64,000 nt of DNA, from the NCBI RefSeq assembly GCF_964656455.1, contig NC_135717.1:18122775-18186774 (forward strand), read 5' to 3'. Below, piece after piece: positions 23,291 through 35,286 of the stretch (positions are counted from its first letter, which is position 1; the number at the start of each line of letters is the position of its first letter). The notes under the pieces were generated by a model. The model was not told the origin of the DNA and ran no database searches. It was given only the letters and a program-made list of their open reading frames with translations. This DNA is from Halichoerus grypus. Its lineage: Eukaryota; Chordata; Mammalia; Carnivora; Phocidae. Both the position numbers and the translations under genes were made by a program.

Positions 23291-23569
23291 AGACAGTCGC
23301 TCAATTTGGCTTTGTCTGGTTGTTTCCTCATTGGATTTCATTTTTCCCAATTTCCCAAATTTTTCATCAATGTCCCCAGCTCTGGGTTCACTGCGGAGAG
23401 GTCTTTTGGATCCTAAGCAAAACTGATAGATGGCCACCTCTCAGCACCTTGCTTCCAGGCATTATCAATCACATTCACAACAGACTGTGCCCCTACAGAG
23501 AACTGGGCGCTCTGGGGAGCAAAAGCAGCTCGGCACAATTCCCAGCCTATAATCGTTAACTGCAAGAAA

Positions 23570-23985
23570 TAAGGAGTCATGGGGTCTGGGTTTCCAGTCT
23601 GGGTTTCTCTGAGGCCTGGGAGAGCCACATCCTTTCTCTACTTCTTAGTTTCCCCAAACTACAAAATGAGAATGAAAATACCTAGCACTTGGGCGCCTGG
23701 ATGGCTCAGTCAGTTTAGCATCTGCCTTTGGCTCAGGTCATAATCCCAGGGTACTGGGATGGAGTCCCACATCGGGCTCCCTGCTCAGTGGGGAGTCTGC
23801 TTCTCCCTCTCCCTCTGCCCCTTCCCCCACTCGTGCTCTCTCACACTCTCTCTCTCTCAAATAAATAAATAAAATCTTAAAAAAAAAAAGAAAATACCTA
23901 GCATTTAACTCAAAGGGTTAATGCAGGAATGGATGTAACATACTCAACACAGTGCATAGCACTTAGTAAGTGCTCACTTAATATG
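23570..23985 (+). mobile_element. MIR SINE, split by a Can-SINE
   Basis: 'AAACTACAAAATGAGAATGA' precedes the SINE and 'GGGTTAATGCAGGAATGGAT' with 'GTGCATAGCACTTAGTAAGT' follows it, which is MIR order. Confidence 0.7.
23691..23889 (+). mobile_element. Can-SINE inserted in the MIR
   Basis: Complete sense copy; TSD GAAAATACCTAGCACT / GAAAATACCTAGCATT (second at 23890-23905). Confidence 0.96.
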
Positions 23986-24729
23986 AGCTTCTACTATGTT
24001 CAAAAAAAATAGCATCAAGTCAAATCTCATGTGTATTGTTTTAAATGTAGTGGGTGGGTCCAAGGTTTTTGTGAAAGCCAAATCCTGCTGTGTGACCTGC
24101 ACCATCTTCCCAGGTGTAAATGAAGATGCTCTCGTGGGGCTCAACCTCCCGCCCAACTGCTTGGCTCTGGCAGAGACCCTGGCCCTTTGTGGGGTTATGA
24201 GGCTGAAATCCATCTTACCATCACATCCTGAATAGTTAAGAGGATCCTTTCTTTGTCTGTATTGCTTGCAGGGTCAGGGCATCCGTGGGCATCCAGAAGG
24301 GTGAAATGAAAATCACAGGGCGTGGTGTCGGCAGAAGACTTGGTACCCTAGGGGCAAGCAGAGAGAATGGGCGCAGGAAAAGCAACTTACGTCCCTGAAG
24401 ATGTGCTGGGTCCCTCGTCCTCTCTGTTGGTCTCCAGGCCTCCCGTCTCCCTCCTCACCTCCTCCTCCTTCTCTGCTCCCGCTCCCAAAGTGGATCTGGT
24501 CAAACTCATCCCTGCCTCACCCACACCACTGCAGGCCCATAGAAAGTAAGCAGACTGGGATTTAAACTCGGGCCACCACCCACCTAAACACTGGCTCAGT
24601 GAGGACTGAGCGACAACTGGCGTGGAGGTATGGCCACCACATCTTGCTGAATAAAAAAGGTGGGGTTATCAAATAGGGTGGATGGTATATAATCCCATCT
24701 TTGGGAAAGTAACAATAAGAAATAAGGGA

Positions 24730-24916
24730 GGGGCACCTGGGTGGCTCTGTCAATTAAGCGTCTGACCCATGGTCTCGGCTTAGGTCATGATCTCAGGGTC
24801 GTGGGATCGAGCCCCGCATCCGACTCCATGCTCAGTGCTGAGTCTGCTTGAGATTCTCTCTCTCCCATCCCCTCTACCCCCTCCTCAAATAAATAAATAC
24901 AATCTTAAAAAAAGTC
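24730..24916 (+). mobile_element. Can-SINE, older subfamily
   Basis: Sense copy 'GGGGCACCTGGGTGGCTCTG' with the older body 'GAGTCTGCTTGAGATTCTCT' and tail 'AAATAAATAAATACAATC'. No clear TSD. Confidence 0.93.
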
Positions 24917-25394
24917 AAGGAAAAAACAGTACTCACTGGGAAGTTATTTATAAGGTCATCTAAAACAGAAGTACCCAAGCAATGGGACGGCCCTAAAAAC
25001 GATCCTTCATTTTTTAAGCCTCACCATTGAAATTACTGAAGGGGGACTGAAGGGATTTGCTGCGGGGCCCTGCTGGGGACCAGTGGGGCGGCCAGCGATG
25101 GCACAATAGAATCTCCACCATACCCACAGGTGGGTGAGCTGTCGTGGGCCTCGGCAGAGTCCACAGGGGGCAGAGCTGCTGGGGACACAGCTTGTGACAG
25201 GTGTTTAGTTGTTTCCACGTGTCAGCCAGTAACAATGACTTGAAAACACTGATTGTGGGCAAATAACCAGTTTACCCCAGTCCAGGTTCCACACAGTGGA
25301 GGGAAAGCTCAGAGCCAATAACTAAACTCGCGGACTACCACTCACTGGGAACGGGCCAGGACTGGAACATTCCAGATCCACCACCTCCTCTTGG

Positions 25395-25580
25395 ATATAA
25401 TCAACACATACATATAATGAATACAAGAAATCTGTATTATGAACGGATATACCCATCTATGATCTCTGGGGCAGTGGGATTATGAAAAGACTTTTATTTT
25501 CTTTGTTATCAGTTGAATTCTTTATATAGACTGTGCGTTATCAGGGGAAAAAAAAGACATCTTACTAATAGAAAAAAGTG
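25395..25580 (+). mobile_element. Old L1 3'-end fragment
   Basis: 'CTCTGGGGCAGTGGGATTAT' and 'TTTATTTTCTTTGTTATCAG' resemble the region just past L1M ORF2. Heavily diverged. Confidence 0.45.
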
Positions 25581-25689
25581 TGCACTTTGTTTCATTCCTG
25601 ATACATAAATGGAGCCCTGTTATGCACTGCAACACAAAGCCCAACGTGACTGAGACCTGGCTCTTTGGCAGAACTCTCTGGAAAGAGGC

Positions 25690-26070
25690 ACCCTGTTTTC
25701 ATCCGAGTTCCTGAGCTGCTCAAAACCCTACAGTGGCTTCCCCCCGACTCAGAACAGAATCCCTCGCCTTTACTATAGCCTCAAAGCCCTGGGCCATCTG
25801 AGCCTCGGCCTCACCTCTTTTCCTCACCCGCTTGCTCACCCAGCGCCCAAACACACTGGCGTCCCCCTGTCCTCCCGCCTCGGGGCCTCCGCACCTGCTG
25901 CTCCTGTGCCCGGCATGCTCTTCCCCACGTGCCTCACTCCCCGGCTTTCTCGGGAACTGCGCACGGAGCATCTCATCAATGAGAAGCCCCTGCCCGTCTT
26001 TCTCCAGCCCTTTGCCATTTCTCTGATAAGCCCCATTGCCTACTGTCTGTTTTATCCTCAGTGTATAGAA
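25690..26070 (+). mobile_element. L2 LINE 3' fragment
   Basis: 'CTGCTCAAAACCCTACAGTG', 'TAGCCTCAAAGCCCTGGGCC', 'CCTGTGCCCGGCATGCTCTT' follow L2 3' order in sense. Confidence 0.75.
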
Positions 26071-27079
26071 CGGGGCCCGGGATCTGGAGCGGGGACCGTG
26101 GCCCACGCAGTGCACACACCTCACTCCCGGGGCGGCTGCTCCTCAGGTCCAGCTGCTGCTGTCATGTAAGAATGGGGCCCCGAATGTTCGGGTTCTTCAA
26201 GACAAGCCCCCAGTTCACATTTTGACACGGGATCTCCTGATCTTAAATGTCAGCTAGTAATTCTTTCAAAAGCCCCATGCACGTCAATGGGCTGGGGGCC
26301 AACAGAGCATGTCTGCGGCATGCGGGTCTGTGAACTCAGAGCCGCCAAGAAATTGAAGATCGCTAAGGGTATGGTTGAAGGCAGACAGGCTGGTGTGTTT
26401 CAACAGTGAAGGTCAGATGAAAAGTACACACGCAGGCACGCATTTCCTTTTGCTCCATTTCAGAGCTGCACTTGCAAACAGTGTGAGGTGGCTGAGTATA
26501 TTTAGCCACATGCCTTCTTTTCCCCCTCTCTCTCGTTCAGATTGCATCTCTTACGGCTTCTGCCTTGGCCGAAAACTAGCGTCACCATTTTACTCTTTCA
26601 CTTAGCAGGAAATAACTCCAAGGGAAAATTGACTGTGAAGCCTTACGGAGTGCCCCCTCAAGATGGGGAGGAAAAGGAAAGAAAGAAATACAATCAAGCA
26701 CTCACGGTGGAGAAAATGAAGTGTTGGCAGGGCAGGGCGATGAGGATTCAGAGCACGCGTGCACACGGGAATGCTAATGGAAGCTTTCATAGCTCGTGAG
26801 GGGCAGGTTGTCTGGTGCTGCAGGGAGCTGGGGAGCTTGCCAAGGAAGGACTATATGTTCATTTAACGGGGGCGGGGGTACCAAATGGCCAAAGGAGACG
26901 AGGGAACTACCCCACTTCCTGCATGAAGGATGTGCACACGTTCTCTGACAGGGGGCGTGGCTGGGACTGTAACAGACTGAACTTGGCCGCAGACCAGCCT
27001 CCCAAACGAAGGGAGACTGACGGCTATTTGCACAGACATGTGCTCAGATCCTGAGCAGGGACCATTCTGTTGATTCAGA

Positions 27080-27082
<3 letters not shown>

Positions 27083-27118
<36 letters not shown>
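27083..27118. repeat. (GT)18 microsatellite
   Basis: Thirty-six bases of uninterrupted GT; likely length-polymorphic. Confidence 0.97.
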
Positions 27119-27119
<1 letters not shown>

Positions 27120-27654
27120 GTGTGGGAGGTGGGTGTTAAAGGCAATAAAGTCCACACTACAATTTTGCCTATTGTAAAATCCCATTTCTAGGGACTGGGT
27201 AGGAAACAAGGTCATTGGGTTATTCTATAAAAACAAAAGGGCTTTCTTTTTTTTTTTTTTTTTCTTCCAGGAAGACAGAATTTCCAATTTACTTTCAGAC
27301 TTTTGTAGCCAGGATGTGAACCAAAGTGACCCTTTGCTCCTTACCTGTCCTTCTTTTATGTGCCAAGAAGGACATACAAACAGGCAACACCACAGAGGAA
27401 TGTTTCCTGGTCACTGTTCGCACGGATTTTATGAGTCATGTGCATTTCTTAAAGGCAGGTTTTTGATACAGAAGCAAGACTTTGTTCTTTGATGGAGGCT
27501 GTTGCATCTGCAGCCTGGGCCCACAGCGGAACACACGCCTGGCGAATAGGGCAGGGGCTGGCTTAGGGGCCTGACTTTGTCCTGCTGCCTCCCGGTAATT
27601 TTGCTTCTACACAGCCATGGAGACGATCTATGCGCTCATTCTATGTATAAAAGC

Positions 27655-28100
27655 AATGCCCTTGGAATAAAATCCAACCACCCACGCTCACCCCTTGCCA
27701 GGCTCATTGTGTACCTCCTGGTCTGCCCCACTGCCCTTCCAACCTCACCTCATCCCACACTCCCTCTGGGGCTCACATTGGGCCTACAGTGTGCTCCTTC
27801 AACAAGTCCAGCCTCACGGCATCTGTGCATGCTGTTCCCTCTGCCTGCAATGCTCTTCCCATCAGGTTTCAGCTAAGTATCAGCTCTGCCCACCTCCCCT
27901 TCCCTCCTTGCTCCACACTCTCACCCAGGTTTTAGGACCCTGGCAAATGTCACTTCCTCTAGGAAGCCTTCCTGGATACCCTCTCTCCTGGGCCCACCAC
28001 ACCCTGCCCCACCCCTCAGCTCCCTCCTGTGGTAGAGGGATCCTATGCTGTTGCCTCTCTGGGGTCAGACACCAGCCTTACTGATACCTGGACTCCGGGG
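27655..28100 (+). mobile_element. L2 LINE 3' fragment
   Basis: 'GGAATAAAATCCAACCACCC', 'GTGCATGCTGTTCCCTCTGC', 'CTAGGAAGCCTTCCTGGATA' follow L2 3' order. Ends about 145 bases from a KATNIP exon. The long open frames here are L2 text, not genes. Confidence 0.8.
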
Positions 28101-28245
28101 GCCCTAGCGGAGCATCTAGCCCGTGGTCTGGGCACTCACTAGAGTGTGGGAGATGAATGTCGGAGTAAAGAACTCAGGGGCATAAGGAAGGAAGGTCACA
28201 ACGCACCCGAGAGCCACTGTAACACGAGCTGAGGCCCAGTCCTAC

Positions 28246-28377
28246 CTGTGGACGGTCCCCAGAAGCACCCTGTGCCTTGGCGGTCTCATCTCCACATGCC
28301 TCAGAATCTTCAGAATAGTCCAGAGGAGGCTCGATGTGGAGCCGCGGGCCAGCTTCCGTTCTGATCTGCACCGATTT
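28246..28377 (-). CDS. KATNIP: KATNIP coding exon, fourth recognised
   Basis: A 132-base exon, exactly 44 codons, phase 0 at both ends. The acceptor is CTTCTTTTGTCTAG and the donor CCACAG|gtagga. It encodes KSVQIRTEAGPRLHIEPPLD followed by YSEDSEACGDETAKAQGASG and DRPQ. The first half matches the KATNIP pattern 'SVQIRTEAGPRLHIEPP'; the second half is acidic and looks disordered, and such linkers vary between mammals. Because both borders are in phase 0, skipping this exon would keep the reading frame, so an in-frame isoform is possible (inference). Confidence 0.92.
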
Positions 28378-29149
28378 CTAGACAAAAGAAGGCTGTTTCA
28401 GACACAATGGAACGAGCATCTTGATTCCTCTGAGGGGTGAGCTTCTTAGGGGGCTGACCGCGAGGTGGCATGTCCCTGTCCCCCAGCAGTCACGCTACGA
28501 GGCACGCTGGCCCGGGATCGGCTCGGAAGGGCCAGCCCGACGGGTCCCGCCACCTCTGCTCAGAAGTCTTTACTGCTTCCTACTGCACAAAGCACGTTCA
28601 GTGGAATTTTTTTAAAGCAACTTTTTCGGTTGAAATACCTTAGCAGTAGAATGTTAGTGGGTGATGAACTTCCCCCAAATTGGCTTTGTGATCCAATGAG
28701 TTTAGGAGACCCTGGGGGTCCTTTTTTCCTCCCGACTTCTCAGAGCTGGGGCCAGGGGGGCATCAGCGAGGCACCACATTTAAGACGGGGCACGAATCCA
28801 AGAGCGAGGGCCTCCTTAAAGTTTCTGCTCTGGGCCTCGCTCTAGGGAGGCCCGGCTCCCGAGAGAAGGAAGAGGTCGGCCACGCCATGTGTACTGAATG
28901 CATTACCCCTCCGAGGGACAGAGATTTAGACCCTGCCTTTCTCCTCGTGTCCTGGGTTAGAACCCTCCACCCCTGTAAGACTCTGCGTCCCCACAAGCTT
29001 GGTGAACTTAGCGGTTATCTTGATGATGAAGGACATGATGCCGAACCTTACTGCCCTGCAGGCCTCTCCCTGGTTAGGACTGAACACCTTTCTCCACCAC
29101 AGTCACGCCGCCCCCCGCCCCCATCAGCACTTTCACACTAGTGTTACTC

Positions 29150-29300
29150 CTAGTGCTTTAGATGCTCACTTAGTCCTATAGCAACCCGAGGGGGAAACCG
29201 AGGCACCAGGCTCCATGCCTCTGGCCCAAGATCACACAACTAGGAAGCCACAGAGCTTAGATCTGAACCCCAGCAGGATAGCTCCAGAGGCCTTGCTCTA
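29150..29300 (-). mobile_element. MIR SINE fragment
   Basis: 'CCAAGATCACACAACTAGGA' and 'AGATCTGAACCCCAGC' are antisense MIR core text. Confidence 0.75.
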
Positions 29301-29301
29301 A

Positions 29302-29525
29302 ACCAGGGATGGGTCAACATATCCTGTAAAAAGAAAGTATTTTTGATTTTGCCAGCCATATGGTCTCCATCACAGTATTGAACCGTCCCATTGTAGCTCG
29401 AAAGCAGCCACAGATATTGCCTAAGTAAACGGGCATGGCTGGTTCCCCAAAACACTTTATTTACAAGAACAGGCTGTGGCCAGATCGGCCCATGAGCTGG
29501 AGTTTGCCCACCGACCCCGGTACTA
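29302..29525 (+). mobile_element. hAT-type element with 'GTCAACA..TTTGCCCACCGAC' ends
   Basis: 'ACCAGGGATGGGTCAACATA', 'CCATATGGTCTCCATCACAG', 'CTTTATTTACAAGAACAGGC', 'GGAGTTTGCCCACCGAC' reproduce a well-known mammalian non-autonomous hAT element. The ends are near-inverted (GGGTCAACATA / AGTTTGCCCACC). I am unsure of the family name. Confidence 0.75.
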
Positions 29526-29812
29526 AACTGCCCCACTGTACCGCCCCCAATGGGCATGTGAAGAAGAAATGTGCCCAGCCTCGGCTACGGTGGCCTTTGG
29601 GGAGAAGAGAGGGAAATTAAGGAATTTCCTGAGAATATCAAACACTCAAAAAAGTAGGCAGGGGCATGGCTATAGATCATTCGAGAAAAAGATCTTGGCA
29701 AGAGAGAGTGAAGAAAAAGAGAGGCTGGAAAAGGCAGGTGGGGAGCCCCCTGTCGGAGAACAGGGAGCAGGCAGAGGGGCAGAAGGAAGGTGCTCGGGAC
29801 ATTTTTCTTTCT

Positions 29813-30010
29813 TTTTTTTTTTTTCAAAGATTTTATTTATTTGACAGAGAGACACACAGCGAGAGAGGGAACACAAGCAGGGGGAGTGGGAGAGGGAGAA
29901 GCAGGCTTCCCGCCGAGCAGGGAGCCCGATGCTGGGCTCGATCCCAGGACCCTGAGATCATGATCCGAGCCGAAGGCAGACGCTTAACGACTGAGCCACC
30001 CAGGCGCCCC
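29813..30010 (-). mobile_element. Can-SINE
   Basis: Complete antisense copy; ACATTTTTCTTTC before and ACATTTTTCCTTCC after form the TSD. Confidence 0.95.
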
Positions 30011-30327
30011 ACATTTTTCCTTCCCTAGGGCCATCCGTCACTTGGCCATGCCCCCCATGCTCTGACTCCAAGTGTGGCCCCGCTGCCTCCCAGGCTGTGT
30101 CAGCTTGCTCTCAGAGCATTTTGGAGGGCGGCTGCAGGGTGTATGGAGGGGAAGCTGTACATGGAATAGGCCAGGAGACTCCTGAGAGTCTTCTTGCCTT
30201 GGGCCAGGATGAAGCTGTAAGGGCTTTGAAGTTCATCTCCAAGAAAGATTTTTCTATGTAACTCTGGGGAGGGCGGGCTCCCCCCTCCTCCTCAGGAACC
30301 ATTTAATAGCGCCCAAATGCTGAAATG

Positions 30328-30420
30328 AGAGAGACAGACAGAGAGAAGGAGGAAGGGCCGGAAAGAGGGCGAGGGGGAGGGAGAGAGGAGGGGGAAGGGG
30401 CAGGGGCACGGAGGGAGGGG
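30328..30420. repeat. Purine-rich GA/GGA tract
   Basis: About 90 bases almost wholly purine on the plus strand ('GAGAGAGACAGACAGAGAGA', then GGAGGG/GGGGAAGG units). Confidence 0.85.
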
Positions 30421-30474
30421 CACTGGGCATGGGGCACAGCCTGGCCCCTCCATAGTTCTCTGTTCCTTTAGCTA

Positions 30475-30665
30475 GAAAGGGAAGGCTTGGACTAGGACCT
30501 CACTACTGCACGTACAGCCGGTCCGTGCACCAGCAGCCTCGGCTTCTCCTGGGGAATTTGTGAGAAATGCTGAATTTCAAGCCCTGTCTTAGAGCTAGGA
30601 ATCAGAATCTGCATTTTCACAAGAGCCCCGGTGACATACACGCACACTGAAGTTTGAGTAGCATG
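30475..30665 (+). mobile_element. MER5A-like hAT element
   Basis: 'GTGCACCAGCAGCCTCGGCT', 'TGTGAGAAATGCTGAATTTC', 'AATCAGAATCTGCATTTTCA', 'ACTGAAGTTTGAGTAGCATG' follow MER5A order. Confidence 0.8.
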
Positions 30666-33600
30666 AGCCTAAGTTTTGTAGTGGGTGCTGCCGTTTCCAC
30701 CCGTCCCGCATGCGCCCCCCTGTCTTTGGGCAAAAGCACCCTGATTTTTTGGGGGGAAATCCTCTCCCTCCCTCCCCACCCCCAATCCAAGTGTTCATGT
30801 GGAACTGAGTCCACAGGTGGCTGGAGCATATGACAGGCCCAGCCGAACTGAGCGCTAGATCCTGCGGGCCCAGAGTGACTAGATGACTGGTTTAGGGAAG
30901 CCAAAGAGATGCAATAGTAGGTTGACAGAATGTAGGTGGGAGCTGATGGTGGCCACCTTGGTACCACGCAGAGCAGCATGGGGAAAAGCAGAGTTGAGAG
31001 ATGGGGAACGAGCCCGGCTACACTGTCTGAGCGCCTGGATCCAGCCATGCCTGAACTAGGAATTCCCACAGGCAAGTGAAAGAGCTGGCATTAATGCAGC
31101 TCTCCGGGTCTGATCTGAATGATAAATACGAGAAAGACCTCCAGGGTTCAAGGAGGAGAGCCCAGGTATGTCTCTCTCCACTGCTGCTTTCCCATCCTCC
31201 CCCTCCCCAGAAGTGTCCCTCGCCCTTCCTGGGAGTTTGGCACAACTGCTCGTCTTGCCCAAAGGTCAGGAGATGGGTTTGCAGTAGGCATGAGGGCACG
31301 TATAATCAACAAGTCCTTTCTGAATCCTGACTGCATACACGGTTCTGGAAGCATGTCAAGACAGCAAAAAATGTAACCACCAATGGCCTGGCCTCGGGGA
31401 GTTCACACAGCACACACAACAGAAGAACATGTTTAGGAAGCAACATTTGACAAAATTAACGTGGTCCAGAAAGAGTTTTAAATGCTGAGTGGGTGCTGGA
31501 GAGGGGAATAAATAGTCTTCCATCTGGCCTGCTCTCCTACCCCAGCCCCAGGGAGGTGCCTCTGCCACCACTGGAGGAGATGGGGAGCCGCCTCACCCAC
31601 ATGAAGACGCCCACCTCCCAATAGGAGCACGAGGCTGGCAGGTTCCAGCCCAGCCCCCAGGAGGCGCCCGCTCCCTGCCTCCCACCTTCACATGCTTGCA
31701 AGGATGATGCCCGAGCTCCTGGCTGGCTCCCCGCTTGGCACGCTGCTTTACCCGGAGTGGGTGTTTGTAAGTGGCTGCTCTCTCCTGCCCACTTGCAGCA
31801 CCCAGACTGGATAGACCCCTGCAGTATCACCCACATACCAGGACAGGATTTAAAAGCCCTGATCCCCGAACACCCATGTTCCAGTTTGCCGGCCCACGGC
31901 CAGCTTTTGTCCTCAGCCACACTCAGCCCAAGGCCGTGCCCAGAGTTATCTGTGTGTATCTGCCGCCCCCTTAGCAAAGTGTTCTAAGAGATGTGTGTTC
32001 AAGCTACTGTAGACTAGAAAGATCAAGGCTAGGGGTTGCCCTGTATGGTTGTTCAGGTTGTGCAGTACGTAAGTAGCTCCCTCTAGAAGTAAGAGAGCTC
32101 TGAAGATCCTGACAGGCAGGTTTGGGGTGGGGAGTAAATCTACCTTATTTGATATGTTCTTCCCAGATTTGTCTGATCTCTTATAAATAATAGCGCTCAA
32201 CACTCTGACAGTCTGCGTCATGCAAGGTTGCTGTAAAAGCCGATGCTTTATGGGTTGTGTCATTCATTGTCCTCAGGGCAGGGGTTTTCAAAACTCAGAA
32301 ATAGGAACACAAAGGAAAGGGCTTCACATCTGCACTCGTGAACCTTCCTGGGGGTGCTTCAGCTGCCTGGCCCACAACAGGAAACCGGATACTGCAGTAG
32401 AGTGAAAGCAAAGCCTTTGCTTTAAATTGCAATGAACTTGCTTTCTGGGCCTTTAAGGAAAGCCCACCCCACAGTAAATTGCTCAAAGGCCAATCCCTTC
32501 ACTACCAATTTAATGCTAAGAGCCGATGACGTTCATCAAATCTGACAGCATTTTGGTAAACGACGGCTCTGTTGATTAGGCCGCTGTCCACCCAAGTATT
32601 ACAAGGCTGAGGAAGCCATAAATCTTAATCCACTGATAGCAGGAGAAAAATCTGAGGCTGAGAAGTGGTGGTGGATAAAGGACAGTACCAACAAGAGCCC
32701 ATTTATCACCTCCAGCCCAGTCCACGGCGCAGGCAATAATAGCTCGGAAGCCAACATCGCGCCGCCATCCGCCTCCTTGGCTCTCCCACGATCGGAGAGT
32801 CCCAAGAAGGGTTTTCCAGGTCAGGCTCTGGGCCAGTATTTGGATGACTCTGTGACCTTCTGGAGCAGGGATCCTTGGGCCTGTGTGCCTGGGGCAGCCC
32901 CTTCTGTCAGGGGCATCTCTACCGGAAAGTGCTTCCGAGTTGCTGGACAAGACCCTAAGAAGGGAACTTATTCTACTGAAGAGGCAAAGGTATTGGTCCT
33001 GGTCACTGGGAAGGGGACATGTGACCCAGGGGAGTTTAGGGCAACACTCAGAAAAACTGGCAAGCTGGCCCGCTGAAGAGTGCAGGGAGGCCACGGCGAG
33101 GGAGCAGTGCTGGCCAGGGGTGGGCTGGGACTTCGGGGCTCCCTGGGCACTGTGACCTCTGTGTCCCCTGCTGACCTGGCCGTGGCCAGTACCAAAACAC
33201 CAAGTGCCTCTGTGGCCCCCACCTGTCCCTCCTGCTGGGCACAGCCATACAGGAGCAGCCCCAGGACTGGGACCGGGAGGTGGGACCTCTCCTGATGGAG
33301 TGGCTTTTGAGAACTGGCCACCACTGGCCACTGGGGATTCTGCCGCCTTGACCACTGCCTACTCTGGCTGCCTCCAAGCACAGTGGAGCCCACCCAAAAA
33401 AGTGAGGTCGACACGGCCTTCCTTCCTATCCTATGCACCCCCAAACCTGTCCCTGGGTACTTTCTACCAGGGAGAAACTTCGTACTTAGCTCCACTTGTT
33501 GGGGTCAAAGGAAACCCAATCAGTCCCTCTTCCTCCTGGCAACAGTGCAATTGGTACATCGGGTCTATCTGTTGTCCTGGATGAGAAGCTGGGGTTCCAG

Positions 33601-33974
33601 GCCTTGCTCAGGGAACAGCTCCGGGGCAGGCAGGCTTTTCGCTTCTGGTCACAGCCTAGCAAGGCGGGAGCGGGCATCTGGTCCAGGCTGACCAACTGAG
33701 AGATTCAGATGGTCTCTCTCCTGGACAATTTCCACAAACGAATACTAAAAGACCGGGAAGATGACAGCCCGGGATGGGTCGAGGAAGCTGAGATGATCAG
33801 GGGGCTCTGGGGGCCAGGGACAGAGCTGTGAGGTGGAGGCTGGGGGACAAAGAGACACAGGCTGCATTAGGCTCATGGCAGGGATGGGGGGGGAGCCCTG
33901 CTTCAAAGTCTCCTGCCTGGTCCTCCTGCAGTCACTTGGCCCTATGGGCATCCTTTGGCATGCGGCCACCAGGG

Positions 33975-34270
33975 ATCTTCCTGAAACGTGAGCCCAAACA
34001 CGTAACTCTCCTATTGAAAACCCTCCAGAAGATTCCTCACATTTAAAATGAAATCCAAACTTCTTCCTGGGGGCTTCCAGGCACTGTGTGATCTGCCCCC
34101 TCTGACCTGTGACCCCTGACCCCGCACTCACCGTCTCCGTCCCTGCACACTGGCCACCCCAGGGTCCCTTCAGCCTGACCCGGCTTCCTGCCACCCCACC
34201 GTGCCCTCTGCTGGGAGACTCCCGCCAGACCTTTGTGGGGCTGGCTCTGCTCCTCCCCAGCTGTCAGGTC
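33975..34270 (+). mobile_element. L2 LINE 3' fragment
   Basis: 'AAAATGAAATCCAAACTTCT', 'GGCACTGTGTGATCTGCCCC' and 'CTGCACACTGGCCACCCCAG' are L2 text in order. Confidence 0.8.
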
Positions 34271-34284
34271 AGGCTCCACGGTCC

Positions 34285-34440
34285 TCGTTAACTGCCCTAC
34301 CGGGCAGGTGCCACTGCTAACCCCACTTGCAGATGAGGAAGCAGCCACCAGACGCTGAGCCGCTTCTCCTGGCCGTGCTACTAGATAGTGGTGGAGCCCA
34401 GGCTTGGATCTGTGGCCGCTGGGTTCCTGAGTCGGTGCCC
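34285..34440 (-). mobile_element. MIR SINE fragment
   Basis: 'CTTGCAGATGAGGAAGCAGC' and 'GGTGGAGCCCAGGCTTGGAT' are antisense MIR text. Confidence 0.65.
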
Positions 34441-34529
34441 TCACTCATCTCTCTGGGCTCGTCTGTCCCCTGCCGCCAGGTGCCCCTCCCCAAAGCAGCG
34501 GACAGCCCCTGCTGACGAACCACACACCG

Positions 34530-34645
34530 AGCACGCACTCCCTCCTGGCAGCCCTGGGACATCTGACTGATGATGGACTCAAGGCTCAGACAGGTCCCAC
34601 CGCCAGCTCCAGGACACACAGCTAGGAAGGAGCTTGTCTGACTCC
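34530..34645 (-). mobile_element. MIR SINE fragment
   Basis: 'GATGATGGACTCAAGGCTCA', 'GACACACAGCTAGGAAGGAG' and 'GACTCCAAAGCCCATTCC' are antisense MIR text. Confidence 0.7.
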
Positions 34646-35214
34646 AAAGCCCATTCCTGTCTTTCCAGGGGCCACAGGTTCAAAGGCCCCAGTGGGCCAG
34701 GCGGGAAATGGAGAAGTGGGAAGCCAGCAGGTGGGAGGGAGAGAGCAGCCCAAGCACAATGACAGGCTACAGCCGCCACTTGGCCTCGGCTTGGGGGCCC
34801 TAAAGGGAGTGGTGCGGACTGTGGCAAATGGGAGCACGTGTACCTGGCCTGACGGGGCCGCACTCTGCGAATGGCTGCCTCGTGGGGAGGCGAAGCCCAG
34901 CAGGACGGCCAGCTCTTTCCATTTTTCCAGGGAAGTCGGAATCGAGCGTTTTAAAAATACAGAAAAACTTTTGAATTTAAATGTTAGCGAGTGACTAAGT
35001 CTTTTTTAAACCTTGTGAGTCCAAAAAACATTCTCCGGGGGACAAGTTCAGCCCACAGGCCTCAAGCTGCTCACTTGGAAGTCCGGCAGGCCAGTCCTCC
35101 TTATGCTTGGACCGGTTGTCACATCTGCCTTGTGGGCGGGACAGTGCCCCCTACCCCCCGTCTTCACAGCTGGGGCTGCAAGGGCAGGAACCAAGCCTTA
35201 TGTGATTGTTTGCT

Positions 35215-35275
35215 TCTAACCCCAGAGCCTCACACAGTGCCTGGCCTGGGGTAATAAATGCTTGCTAAATTAAAA
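35215..35275 (+). mobile_element. L2 LINE 3' terminus
   Basis: 'CACACAGTGCCTGGCCTGGG' followed by 'GTAATAAATGCTTGCTAAAT' is the L2 3' terminus. Confidence 0.7.
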
Positions 35276-35286
35276 ATAAAGGATGA

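Larger units (their letters stand above)
4929..28245 (-). other. KATNIP: KATNIP intron, 23.3 kb, repeat-dense
   Basis: The largest intron seen complete and the most repeat-rich: an ERVL-MaLR remnant (5.8-7.7 kb), L2, L1 blocks (9.1, 13.4-15.4, 16.8-21.1, 22.6-23.3 and 25.4 kb) and about a dozen Can-SINEs. Stretches with no gene and nothing I can name: 5500-5790, 8200-8630, 9610-10740, 10980-11240, 11470-12260, 12420-13430, 15690-15840, 16070-16760, 21130-21370, 21850-22260, 23990-24720, 24920-25390, 26080-27080 and 27120-27650. Confidence 0.7.

Noticed and set aside
31061..31168. Exon-like plus-strand block ending CCCAG|gtatgt
   Set aside because: It has a fair donor but no convincing acceptor, no partner exons on the plus strand and no protein resemblance.
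31597..31634. 38-base minus-strand block with the phase needed between two KATNIP exons
   Set aside because: The acceptor is poor and the peptide unlike KATNIP; the true exon with matching phase and sequence is at 37642-37739.
33225..33268. 44-base minus-strand block with the same phase and AG/GT borders
   Set aside because: The peptide (VLGLLLYGCAQQEGQ) does not fit KATNIP and the donor is weak; superseded by the exon at 37642-37739.
32576..33495. Overlapping long open frames on both strands (259 and 175 codons)
   Set aside because: Low-complexity Pro/Ser/Gly content, no recognisable domain, open in several frames at once, as expected by chance in GC-rich DNA.
34128..34200. Strong-looking minus donor (gtgagt) at 34127
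   Set aside because: It lies in L2 LINE text, and no acceptor or open exon precedes it.
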